Part shown: piece by piece, positions 35,893 to 44,360 of the stretch
Position numbering within the stretch: position 1 is the stretch's first letter
Layout of the letters: every line of letters begins with the position of its first letter
Source: Luteimonas sp. FCS-9
Lineage (GTDB): Bacteria; Pseudomonadota; Gammaproteobacteria; Xanthomonadales; Xanthomonadaceae
Assembly (NCBI RefSeq): GCF_001014645.1
Contig: NZ_LASZ01000003.1
Span: forward strand, 186,001 to 250,000
Length of the DNA: 64,000 nucleotides
Direction: 5' to 3'
Translations under genes and position numbers: made by a program
The notes under the pieces: model-generated
Databases searched by the model: none
What the model was told of the DNA's origin: nothing
The model's input: only the letters and a program-made list of their open reading frames with translations

Positions 35893-36326
35893 ATTCCGGC
35901 CCGGGTTGGCGAGGGGCGTGTCCGTCAGGCAGTGGGCGGGGGCGAAGCCGGCGACACAGTGCCAGCCTCCGCTTTTTTCCAACTTGTTCTCCCAACCGCG
36001 GAATGGGAGTTTCGCTTCGGTCAGGTAGCGGCCTGCCAGCCGGAAGCCGCTCTCCCCTCGGCAAGGCATCCTGCCTTGACTCGGGCGCGCGCCATCCATG
36101 GCGCGCTCGACGCGGCCACCGGCCGCCAGTCCGCTGCTCCGGACGTTTGCTGCCTGACTTCGGCGGCAGCTTCGCCCGCTAGAAGAAGTCGCGCGCTTCG
36201 TGCTCAGTGCGTCGAAGAACCTTTTCACCCGCCGGCCATCGCGCCGGTTCTATGGTCGGGGCCCACCGCGGGCGGTCGTCCGGCGCATCGGCCACGCACG
36301 CGGTCCCGTCACCGGAGCCCGGCGCG
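35893..36326. repeat. Intergenic gap with dispersed palindromic repeat, copy 2 (about 35985-36235)
   Basis: This 434-bp gap between lexA and xth holds no gene. Conserved blocks of the repeat are 36031-36061 (CCGGAAGCCGCTCTCCCCTC), 36110-36150 (CGCGGCCACCGGCCGCCAGT and on) and 36171-36190 (TTCGCCCGCTAGAAGAAG). Internal hairpins are AGGCATCCTGCCT (36065-36077) and a GCGCGCCATCCATGGCGCGC palindrome at about 36088-36107. The xth promoter must lie in or right after it. Confidence 0.7.
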
Positions 36327-37124
36327 ATGGCGCGCAAGAAGACCCTCAAGCTGGCCACGTTCAACGTCAACGGCATCGGCAAGCGGCTGCCGCACCTGCT
36401 GGCCTGGCTGGAGGCGGCGCGCCCCGACGTCGTCGCGCTGCAGGAGCTCAAGGCGCCCGATGCCGCGTTCCCGGCACAGGCGCTGGAGGCGGCCGGCTAC
36501 GGGGCGATCTGGCAGGGGCAGCGGGCCTGGAACGGCGTGGCGCTGCTGGGGCGCGATACGGTGCCCGTCGAGAGCCGGCGCGGCCTGCCCGGCGACCCGG
36601 ACGACGACCAGAGCCGCTACATCGAGGCCGCGGTGCACGGCATCGTGGTCGGCGCGCTCTACCTGCCCAACGGCAATCCGCAGCCCGGCCCCAAGTTCGA
36701 CTACAAGCTCGCATGGATGCAGCGCCTGGCCAGGCACGCCCGCACGCTGGCCGGACTGCCGCACCCGGTCGTGCTGATGGGCGACTACAACGTCATCCCG
36801 ACCGACCAGGACGTCTACGATCCCAAGGCCTGGCGCAAGGATGCGCTGATCCAGCCCGAGGTGCGGGCCGCGTTCGAGCGGCTGCTGGCGCAGGGCTGGA
36901 CCGATGCGCTGCGTCACGTGCTCGGGGACACCGAAGGGCTCTACACGTTCTGGGACCATTTCCGGCAGCATGCCGAGCGCGATCGCGGCCTGCGCATCGA
37001 CCACCTCCTGGTCAACGCGGCGCTGGTCGATCGACTGCGCAAGGCGGGCGTGGACCGCTGGCTGCGGCTCGAGCCCGGCGCCAGCGACCACGCGCCCACC
37101 TGGATCGAGATCGCGGCCGGCTGA
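36327..37124 (+). CDS. xth: Exodeoxyribonuclease III (AP endonuclease)
   Basis: ExoIII cleaves DNA at abasic sites and removes 3' blocks in base-excision repair. The 265-residue protein keeps all family motifs: LATFNVNGIGKRL, the catalytic Glu in VALQELKAPD, GDYNVIPTDQDVYDP, and the C-terminal DHAPTW with catalytic Asp/His. The start ATG (MARKKTLKLATF) is preferred; a long in-frame upstream extension overlaps the repeat element. DUF3606 follows 71 bp later. Confidence 0.93.
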   Translation: MARKKTLKLATFNVNGIGKRLPHLLAWLEAARPDVVALQELKAPDAAFPAQALEAAGYGAIWQGQRAWNGVALLGRDTVPVESRRGLPGDPDDDQSRYIEAAVHGIVVGALYLPNGNPQPGPKFDYKLAWMQRLARHARTLAGLPHPVVLMGDYNVIPTDQDVYDPKAWRKDALIQPEVRAAFERLLAQGWTDALRHVLGDTEGLYTFWDHFRQHAERDRGLRIDHLLVNAALVDRLRKAGVDRWLRLEPGASDHAPTWIEIAAG

Positions 37125-37195
37125 CGGCGTGGTTCACGCAAGGCCCACACGCGCGGGGGGATGGTGGCGCCACCTCAGCCTTTCGGAGATCCGCC

Positions 37196-37372
37196 ATGTC
37201 GGACGACAAGCGCAAGACCGGTTCCCCCGATCGCGACCGCATCAACGTCGATGAGGACTACGAGCTTCGCTACTGGACCCAGGCGCTGGACGTCACGCCC
37301 GAGCAGCTGCGCGAGGCGGTCGCGGCCGTGGGGCCGACCGCCGTCGCAGTGCGTCGCCATCTGGGCAAGTAG
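37196..37372 (+). CDS. DUF3606-domain small protein
   Basis: This 58-residue protein matches the DUF3606 pattern: a charged N-terminus (DDKRKTGSPDRDRINVDEDYELRYW), then a helix-turn-like segment DVTPEQLREAVAAVGPTAVAVRRHLGK. Members occur singly in proteobacteria with no assigned function. It follows xth by 71 bp and ends at a strong terminator, suggesting a shared transcript with xth. Confidence 0.75.
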   Translation: MSDDKRKTGSPDRDRINVDEDYELRYWTQALDVTPEQLREAVAAVGPTAVAVRRHLGK

Positions 37373-37418
37373 GCCGCGGCCTGCCACGAGGTGCGGGTGT
37401 TCGCCCGCGCCACAACGA

Positions 37419-37452
37419 CGAAGGGTTGGACGGCGAACCGTCCAACCCTTCG
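37419..37452. terminator. Strong bidirectional terminator-like hairpin
   Basis: A perfect 15-bp stem (cgaagggttggacgg / ccgtccaacccttcg) with a 4-nt loop lies after DUF3606. It is followed by TTTCG on one side and a C-rich stretch on the other. The stem strength suggests it ends the xth-DUF3606 transcript and shields the convergent tRNA-Ala gene. Confidence 0.8.
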
Positions 37453-37471
37453 TTTCGAACCGGGAATGACT

Positions 37472-37547
<76 letters not shown>

Positions 37548-37560
37548 ACGATGGACGCGA

Positions 37561-38691
37561 TTATACGGAGCGTTCGGCGAACCCGCCAGCCTTTTCTAGC
37601 AACGGCGCGAGCGCGGGCTCGAGCTGGGTGCGGCGCCAGCCCGACAGTGCGCCGGGCCAGTCGGCGCCTTCGACCAGCGCTTCGAGCCACTTGCGCGAGG
37701 CGAGCACGCCGTCGGGCAGGCCGAGCTCGACGCTGCGCGCGGCGACCGCCTGCTGCAACTGCTTGAGGCGCTTGCGGTCCGGTTCCTCGGCGCGCGCGAT
37801 CGGTGCTTCGGCCTCGTCGGGCATCTCGGTACTGAGCGCCTCCCAGATCGCGGCACCGAGCTTGCGCGGCGCCTTGGGGTGGGCGTCGAGCCGACGCTGC
37901 AGCGCTGCCGGATCGGCCGGCGGGTCGCGGGCGAGCAGCGTCGCCAGTTCGTTGTCGAGGATCCAGCTGCGCGGACGGTCGTGGCTGCGGGCGTAGTGCT
38001 CGCGCCAGCGCAGCAGGCGCAGCAGGCGGCGCTGCGCGTCGGCGTCGAGGAACAGCCCGGTGCGTCCGCCCAGTTGCGGCCAGCGTTCGCCTTCCATGTT
38101 GCCGGCCGTCGCCACCAGGCGCGCGCAGTCCTCCTGCAGCCAGGTCTCGCGTCCGAGCACGGCGATCTTGGCGGCCAGCGTCTCGTGCAATGCGAACAGG
38201 TGCTCGACGTCGTCGGCGGCGTACTCGAGCTGGGTCGGCGACAGCGGCCGCCGCAGCCAGTCCGGGCGCGTCTCGCCCTTGGGCAGCGCGATGCCGAGCG
38301 TCTCCTGCACCAGCCGCTGGTAGCCCATGCCGCTGCCGGTGCCCGCCAGTGCCGCGGCGATCTGGGTGTCGAACAGCGGCGACGGCGGCACGCCGCAGGC
38401 ATGGCCCAGCGCGACGAGGTCTTCGCTGGCGCTGTGCATGATCTTGACGATGGCCGGATCGGCCAGCAGCGGGCGCAGCGCATCGAGCATGCCGGGGACC
38501 AGCGGGTCGACCAGCAGCACGTCGATGCCGCCGTCCTCGCGCTCGAGCGCGACCTGCACCAGCGCCAGCTGCGGCCAGAAGGTCCGTTCGCGGATGAATT
38601 CGGTGTCGAGGCCGACACGGGCGGACGCGGCCTGGAGTCGCGTCCGGAGGATCGCCGGATCGTCGATCCAGCACGCATTGGAAGAAGCCAT
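37561..38691 (-). CDS. rnd: Ribonuclease D
   Basis: RNase D trims tRNA 3' ends. The 376-residue protein has the DEDD exonuclease core (Asp29 and Glu31 in LDTEF, then the DTQIAA and YAADDVEHLF motifs) and an HRDC domain (about 210-290, LRWREHYARSHDRPRSWILDNELATLLARDPP). The start at 38691 (MASSNACWID) gives typical length. Next to it on the same strand is tRNA-Ala, a natural substrate class. It is divergent from the lipoprotein gene at 38781. Confidence 0.95.
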   Translation of the reverse strand: MASSNACWIDDPAILRTRLQAASARVGLDTEFIRERTFWPQLALVQVALEREDGGIDVLLVDPLVPGMLDALRPLLADPAIVKIMHSASEDLVALGHACGVPPSPLFDTQIAAALAGTGSGMGYQRLVQETLGIALPKGETRPDWLRRPLSPTQLEYAADDVEHLFALHETLAAKIAVLGRETWLQEDCARLVATAGNMEGERWPQLGGRTGLFLDADAQRRLLRLLRWREHYARSHDRPRSWILDNELATLLARDPPADPAALQRRLDAHPKAPRKLGAAIWEALSTEMPDEAEAPIARAEEPDRKRLKQLQQAVAARSVELGLPDGVLASRKWLEALVEGADWPGALSGWRRTQLEPALAPLLEKAGGFAERSV

Positions 38692-38780
38692 GCGCGACAG
38701 CCTAACGGCGGGGCGCGGAGGCGGCAATCGCGACGCACCGTGACGTCGTGCCCGCAGCCGCGATGGCTTAATCTGACGCG

Positions 38781-40637
38781 ATGCGGTCATGGGAGCCAGG
38801 GTTGCGCGCACGTGTCGTCGTCGGGGTGCTGGGTGCGTTGCTGGCGCTGTCCGCCGGCTGCGACCGCGACATGCCGCGCGAGGACGCGGCGGCGGGCGGC
38901 GACGGCAGCGTGACCATCAGCGGCGACGACCGGATCGCCGGCGAGCTCAACTGGCAACCGCCGCCGGTCGAGATCGCACCCGACGACGCGGACGACGCCC
39001 GTCGCCGCGCCGCCGAGGCGCTCGCGGCCGACGACCTGTACGCGACCGCCGACTCGGCGATCCCGCTGTACCTGGCACTTGGCCAGGTGCCCGGCCAGGA
39101 GCGGGCCGCGCGCAACGGGCTGCGCCGGTCGCAGGCGCGGCTGCTCGCGCTCGGCGACCGCGCGCTGGACGAGGCCGACAACCGCGACTCGATCGCCGGC
39201 CTGCGCGCCGCGCACGAGTTCGCGGCGGTCGCGCGCTATCTCGACGCCGACGACGAGACGGTGGTCCGCTATCTCGAGCGCGTCGACGAGAGCGACCGGC
39301 TCTGGGACCTCAACCGCGAGGCCGAGCGCGCGCTCGGCGCCGGCGAACTGGGCGAGGCGGGCGGTGGCGCGCTGGCGGGCTTCCGCGAGGCCGCGGCGCT
39401 GCGGCCGGGACAGCCGCGTGCGCTGCAGGGGCTGGCGGCGGTCGAGAGCGCGCTGATCCGCCGGGCCGAGGACGCCGGCGCCCAGGGCGATTTCCGTACC
39501 GCCGCGCGCTGGCTGGCGCATGCCACGACGATCCGGCCGGGCTTTGCGACCGTGCCCGACGCCGAGCGGCGCATCGCGCACATGCGCGCGGTGCGCATCC
39601 AGCGGCTGCGCGATGCCGGCGTCGAGGCGCTGCCGAAGATCAACGGCGTGGCGACGGCGCGCGCGCGGCTCGCCGAGATCCTGGCGATCGCCTCGCCGGG
39701 CGACCCGGTGGCGCTGGACCTGCGCGAGCGCATCGACCGCGCGGTCCACTACGGCGATTTCCGGCCCGGGCAGGTGTTCACCGATGCGCTGGAGGGCGGG
39801 GCGCGCGGGCCACAGATGGTCGTGCTGCCGCACGGTGGTTTCATGATGGGCGCGCTGCCCGGCGACGAGACCGCCGAGGACAACGAGAAGCCGCGGCACG
39901 CGGTCCGTTTCGAGCGTGGCTTCGCGATCGGCGTGCGCGAGGTCAGCGTCGGCGAGTTCCGTCGCTTCATCGACGCGACCGGTCATCAGACCCGCGCGGT
40001 GCGCCGCGGGTTCTCGATGGTCTACGACGAGCGGACCGGCAACTTCCTGCGCCGCAGCAACGTCGACTGGCGCTCGGACTACGTCGGCCGGCCGGCCGGC
40101 GACACGATGCCGGTGCTGCACGTCAGCGCCAAGGACGCCCAGGCCTACGTCGACTGGCTGTCGGCGCAGAGCGGGCAGCGCTACCGGCTGCCGAGCGAGG
40201 CGGAGTTCGAGTACGCCTACCGCGCCGGCACCAGCGAGCACTGGCCATGGGGCGAAGGAACGCCGCCCGAGGAGGCCGGCAACGTCACCGGCGCGCTCGA
40301 CCGATCGCCGTCGGGTCGCACCTGGGGCAATGCCTTCGCCGATTACGGCGACGGCCATTGGGGGCCGGCACCGGTCGCCAGCTTCCCGCCCAACCGCTGG
40401 GGCGTGTACGACCTGGCCGGCAACGTCAGCGAATGGATGGCCGACTGCTGGCACGCGACCTACCGCCGCGCACCCGAGGACGGCTCGGCCTGGCTCAACC
40501 CGGGCTGCCGCGACCAGGTGATCCGGGGCGGTTCGTGGGCCAGTTCCCCGGCGCAGACCCGCGCCAGCTGGCGCGCGTTGGCATCCGTCGACACGACCAA
40601 TGCCAGAATCGGCTTCCGCGTCGTCCGCGACCTTTGA
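38781..40637 (+). CDS. Lipoprotein with a C-terminal sulfatase-modifying-factor (FGE-sulfatase) domain
   Basis: This 618-residue lipoprotein begins with a signal peptide and lipobox SAGC (Cys27). A long Ala/Arg/Asp-rich helical middle follows (about 60-330) that looks like repeated TPR/coiled arrays. The C-terminal domain (about 345-618) is FGE/SUMF1-like (VLPHGGFMMGALPGDETAEDNEKPRH, VSVGEFRRFIDATG, YRLPSEAEFEYAYRAGT, NVSEWMADCW, VIRGGSWASSP). These are lectin-like folds; the catalytic cysteine pair of true formylglycine enzymes is not clear. A role in cell-envelope assembly is possible. It is followed by an M48 protease. Confidence 0.82.
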   Translation: MRSWEPGLRARVVVGVLGALLALSAGCDRDMPREDAAAGGDGSVTISGDDRIAGELNWQPPPVEIAPDDADDARRRAAEALAADDLYATADSAIPLYLALGQVPGQERAARNGLRRSQARLLALGDRALDEADNRDSIAGLRAAHEFAAVARYLDADDETVVRYLERVDESDRLWDLNREAERALGAGELGEAGGGALAGFREAAALRPGQPRALQGLAAVESALIRRAEDAGAQGDFRTAARWLAHATTIRPGFATVPDAERRIAHMRAVRIQRLRDAGVEALPKINGVATARARLAEILAIASPGDPVALDLRERIDRAVHYGDFRPGQVFTDALEGGARGPQMVVLPHGGFMMGALPGDETAEDNEKPRHAVRFERGFAIGVREVSVGEFRRFIDATGHQTRAVRRGFSMVYDERTGNFLRRSNVDWRSDYVGRPAGDTMPVLHVSAKDAQAYVDWLSAQSGQRYRLPSEAEFEYAYRAGTSEHWPWGEGTPPEEAGNVTGALDRSPSGRTWGNAFADYGDGHWGPAPVASFPPNRWGVYDLAGNVSEWMADCWHATYRRAPEDGSAWLNPGCRDQVIRGGSWASSPAQTRASWRALASVDTTNARIGFRVVRDL

Positions 40638-40668
40638 CCGCCGCCGGCCACCGGCACTGGAGAACGAG

Positions 40669-41580
40669 ATGAGACAGGATCCCTTCGGGCGCGGCCGGCA
40701 GCAGCCGGGCCGTGCGCCGCGTCGGGGCTTCAACCTGCGGTGGGTGATCCTGCTGCTGTTCGGGCTCTACGGCGCGTACTACTACGTCTCCAACCGGTCG
40801 GTCGATCCGGTCACCGGCGAGACGGTGCTGATCGACCGCGCCCTGAGCGTCGACGACGAGAAGGCGCTCGGCCTGCAGGCCTACCAGGAGATCCTGGGCC
40901 AGGAGCGTCCGGTGGCGCCCGACAGCCAGGTCGCCCGCGACGTGCGCACGATCGCCGACCGGCTGATCGCCAAGGTCGAGGTGGTCGAGGCCGAGCTGGC
41001 GCGCGAGAACGGCCTGGCGCCGACGCGTTTCTCCGAGACCTTCGACTGGGAGGTCAACGTCATCGATTCCGAGCAGGCCAACGCCTTCTGCCTGCCGGGC
41101 GGCAAGATGGCGGTCTACACCGGGCTGGTGCCGGTGGCGCAGAACGCCGACGCGATGGCGGTGGTGATGGGCCACGAGATCGCCCATGCGCTGCTGCGCC
41201 ACGGTGCCCAGCGCATGGCCCAGCAGCGGCTGACCCAGATCGGCCAGACCGCCGGCGCGATGAGTGGCATGGATCCCGAGCAGCAGCAGATGGTCATGGC
41301 GGCGATGGGCTACGGCTACCTGCTGCCGTACGCGCGCAAGCACGAGACCGAGGCCGACGTGGTCGGGCTGATGCTCGCCGCGGCGGCGTGCTTCGACCCG
41401 CGCGAGGCGGTGCCCCTGTGGCAGCGCATGGGCGAGGCCAGCGGTGGACAGTCGTCGCCGGAGTTCGCGTCGACCCATCCCAATCCCGGCACCCGCATCC
41501 AGAACCTGGAAGCGCTGATCCCCAAGGCGCTCGAGTACCGGGCGAAGTTCTGTGAGGACGCACAGACCGCGGCCCGCTGA
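40669..41580 (+). CDS. M48-family membrane zinc metalloprotease
   Basis: This 303-residue protein has one N-terminal transmembrane anchor (about 21-41) and a periplasmic or outer-membrane-facing peptidase domain. The zinc site is HEIAH (His169-Glu170-His173) with a later HETEAD glutamate. It resembles LoiP/YcaL-type proteases of outer-membrane quality control. An upstream start in the same frame would remove the membrane anchor position. It follows the sulfatase-factor lipoprotein by 31 bp and is probably cotranscribed. Confidence 0.88.
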   Translation: MRQDPFGRGRQQPGRAPRRGFNLRWVILLLFGLYGAYYYVSNRSVDPVTGETVLIDRALSVDDEKALGLQAYQEILGQERPVAPDSQVARDVRTIADRLIAKVEVVEAELARENGLAPTRFSETFDWEVNVIDSEQANAFCLPGGKMAVYTGLVPVAQNADAMAVVMGHEIAHALLRHGAQRMAQQRLTQIGQTAGAMSGMDPEQQQMVMAAMGYGYLLPYARKHETEADVVGLMLAAAACFDPREAVPLWQRMGEASGGQSSPEFASTHPNPGTRIQNLEALIPKALEYRAKFCEDAQTAAR

Positions 41581-41640
41581 CGCGGGGCCTGCGACCGATG
41601 GTCGCGGGCGCGCGTCGCGTGCGTTGGCGACAATGACGCG

Positions 41641-42081
41641 GTGAGACGTCGGGGACCCCTGCAATCGGCCCTGTGGTGCCTCGCCTTCGCGGCGATGGCG
41701 CTGCTGGCGCTCGCGCCGACGGCCAGCCGCTGGCTGGCGGCGACGTCCCACGGCATGACGGAGGTCGCCGCGCCGGCCGGGCACCACGGTGCGCATGCGG
41801 CGTCCGGCCACGGCCACGGCCACGGCCACGATCGCGCCGGGCCCGGGGCAGTACGCGATGACGCGGCCGGGGATCCCCATTGCGACCCCGATGGGCACGG
41901 CGACGAGGCCGCGTGCGGCTATTGCGCCCTGGTCGGCCGGCTGCTGCCGCTGCTGGCCTGCCTGGTGCTGCTGGCGGCGTGCCCCGCCGCGGCCCCGGCC
42001 GTGGCGCGGGCCGCGGCGCCGGTCGCCGGGCGCGCCCCCTGGCCGGCCCATCCGGTGCGGGGACCGCCGCTGGCGGCCTGA
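41641..42081 (+). CDS. DUF2946-family His-rich membrane protein
   Basis: This 146-residue protein starts at a GTG. It has an N-terminal hydrophobic helix (about 11-27), a histidine-rich segment (about 48-64), the CGYC motif (Cys92, Cys95) and a C-terminal hydrophobic region (about 99-125). The pattern fits DUF2946, which often neighbours TonB receptors and may bind copper or other metals. Here it is 194 bp ahead of a TonB-dependent receptor and PepSY gene, so metal handling is a reasonable inference. Confidence 0.75.
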   Translation: MRRRGPLQSALWCLAFAAMALLALAPTASRWLAATSHGMTEVAAPAGHHGAHAASGHGHGHGHDRAGPGAVRDDAAGDPHCDPDGHGDEAACGYCALVGRLLPLLACLVLLAACPAAAPAVARAAAPVAGRAPWPAHPVRGPPLAA

Positions 42082-42275
42082 GGCGCTGGCCGCGACGCGC
42101 GGCCGAGCCCGGTTCCGCCTTCGCTCCTTGCATGCCCGCCTGCCGGCCCGGCCGGCGGTGCGCGCATCGCCGACGCCGTCCGCGGACGAACGCCGGCGCA
42201 CGGGTGCGGGACCGGACACCACCGCGGCGCGCCGACAGGCCCGCCGCGGGCCCCCGATCCGGAGATCCACCCACC

Positions 42276-44360
42276 ATGTGTCGCCTCCCACGATCGCCGC
42301 GCACCGCGGCGACGTTCGGCGCGTGCCTGTGCGCGTGCCTGTGCAGTGTCCTCCATGCCGCCGACGCGCCGTCGCCGGCCTCCGCCCTCGATGCGCCGCC
42401 CCCCGTCGATGCCGGCGATCCGGTCCTCACTCTCGGCCGCGTGCGGGTCGATGCCACGCGCCGCGCGCTGGACGCGAGCACCGTGCTGTCGTCGGTCGAC
42501 GTGCTCGCCCCCGACGTGCTGCACGATCCGCCCGTCGCCCACAGCTGGGAGTTGATGGCACGCGCGCCGGGCGTCCAGGTGACCCGGTTCGCGATGGGCA
42601 CCGACGCCGGGCGCTTCTCGTTCCGCGGCTTCAACGGCGAGGGCCGGATCAATGCGGTCAAGCTGCTGATCGACGGCGTGCCGGCGAACGACAACGCCGG
42701 CGGCATGCCGTATCTCGACGCGGTGTTCCCGCTGGAGATCGACGCGATCGAGATCGTCCGCGGCACCAACGATGCGCGCCACGGCCTGCATGCGATCGCC
42801 GGCAGCGTCGACGTGCTCACCAGGACCGGCGGCAATGGCGGCCGGATCGCCGCGACCGTGGGCAGTTTCGACACGCGCGAGCTGCAGGCCGTCCACGGCA
42901 TCGAGCGCGGCGGGGTCACCCAGAACTACGCCGCGTTCTGGCGTGGCAGCGACGGCGAGCGCGACCATGCCGACTCGATCCAGCGCGGCGCCTCGGGCAA
43001 GTGGTACGTCTCCGGCGCCGACGCGCGCTGGCGCGTCGGCGCCAGCCTGCGCCTGTTCGAGCACGAGGCGCTGGAGGCGGGCTACCTCGATTACGAGACC
43101 GCGCGCACCGCGCCGCGCAGCTCGCCCGGTTACGCCCGCGACGATCGCAGCCGGCGACGGACGACCCAGCTCGCGCTGCATGCCGACGGCCGCCTGGGCG
43201 CGGCGCTCGACTGGACCGCCACCGCCTACGGCAACCGCTACCGCAACGTCCGGCTGGTGCGCTTCACCGCCGCCGGCGCGCAGCAGGAGCGCGACAGCGA
43301 CGAGCGCCACCATGGTCTGCTCGCCACCGCGACCTGGCGCCCGGCGGCATTCGGTCCGAACGCGTTCGCGCTGGAGTTCGGCGTGGACGGGCAGTGGCAG
43401 GACAACGCCTCGCGCCGCTACCGCACGCAGGCCGGCGAACGCCTGGCGACGCTGCGCGACTGGGACTTCGCGCTCGACACCCGGGGCGCCTACGTGCAGG
43501 CCATCGTGCGGCCGGTGGCGCGGCTCAAGCTCGTGCCCGGCTACCGCATCGACCGGATCGGCGGGGACTTCCTCGACGTCGCCAGCGGCCAGCGCGCGCC
43601 CGTGCACCGGTACGGCAGCATCGGCCAGCCCAAGCTGAGCATGGCCTACGATCTCGCGCCGGGCACCGTCGCCTACGCGAACTGGGGCCGGACGTTCCAG
43701 ATCGGCACCGGCAACGCCGCCTACCGGATGCAGGCCGGCGACCTGGCACCGTCGCTCAACGACGGTTGGGAGGCGGGCCTGAAGTTCGCGCCGTGGACGG
43801 GCGCGCAGGCACGGCTCGCGTACTGGGAGCAGCGGGCCTCGGGCGAGGTCGCGACGATCCTCGGCGTCGACGGCACGGTCGATGCCGGCGAGGTCGGCAA
43901 CGTCGGCCGCACGCGGCGCCACGGCTGGGACGCCCGGCTCGACCTGGCCTTGCGTGAGCGTTGGCAGGCCTGGCTGTCGTTCGCGCGGCAGCAGGCGCGC
44001 ATCGTCGTGGCCGATCCCGCGGCGCCGCAGACGCAGGGGCGCGAGGTCGAGAACGTGCCGCGCTGGCTCGCCACCGCCGGCATCGAGTGGCAGCCTGGCG
44101 ACCGGCTGCGGCTGTCGGCCTGGGGCCATGCGCAGGGCGACTACTTCCTCGAGCGCAGCAACACGCTGGGCCGCACCGGCGGGCGCGCACTGCTCGACCT
44201 CGGCGCGACATGGCGGCTGGGCGATGCCGACGAACTCGCGCTGCAGCTGCGCAACGCGACCGACCGCCGGCACGTCTACGCGTGGTACGACAGCGGCTCG
44301 AGCGGTTATTCGCCGGGCGAGGGCAGGACGCTGTCGCTGAGCTGGCGGCGCGAACTGTGA
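42276..44360 (+). CDS. TonB-dependent outer-membrane receptor
   Basis: This 694-residue receptor precursor has a signal peptide (about 1-29) and a plug domain (about 50-160). The plug carries FRGFNGEGRINAVKLLIDGVPANDNAGGMPYLDAV, the typical plug strand, and IEIVRGTNDARHG. A barrel of about 22 strands follows. Ligand is not evident from the plug. The gene sits between DUF2946 and a PepSY protein, and its stop overlaps the PepSY start by 4 bp, favouring a metal or metal-chelate substrate such as copper or iron; this is inference. No Fur box was recognised. Confidence 0.87.
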   Translation: MCRLPRSPRTAATFGACLCACLCSVLHAADAPSPASALDAPPPVDAGDPVLTLGRVRVDATRRALDASTVLSSVDVLAPDVLHDPPVAHSWELMARAPGVQVTRFAMGTDAGRFSFRGFNGEGRINAVKLLIDGVPANDNAGGMPYLDAVFPLEIDAIEIVRGTNDARHGLHAIAGSVDVLTRTGGNGGRIAATVGSFDTRELQAVHGIERGGVTQNYAAFWRGSDGERDHADSIQRGASGKWYVSGADARWRVGASLRLFEHEALEAGYLDYETARTAPRSSPGYARDDRSRRRTTQLALHADGRLGAALDWTATAYGNRYRNVRLVRFTAAGAQQERDSDERHHGLLATATWRPAAFGPNAFALEFGVDGQWQDNASRRYRTQAGERLATLRDWDFALDTRGAYVQAIVRPVARLKLVPGYRIDRIGGDFLDVASGQRAPVHRYGSIGQPKLSMAYDLAPGTVAYANWGRTFQIGTGNAAYRMQAGDLAPSLNDGWEAGLKFAPWTGAQARLAYWEQRASGEVATILGVDGTVDAGEVGNVGRTRRHGWDARLDLALRERWQAWLSFARQQARIVVADPAAPQTQGREVENVPRWLATAGIEWQPGDRLRLSAWGHAQGDYFLERSNTLGRTGGRALLDLGATWRLGDADELALQLRNATDRRHVYAWYDSGSSGYSPGEGRTLSLSWRREL

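Noticed and set aside
42082-42275. Riboswitch (cobalamin or similar) upstream of the TonB receptor
   Set aside because: The conserved core elements of a cobalamin riboswitch are not present, and only GC-rich hairpins were seen.
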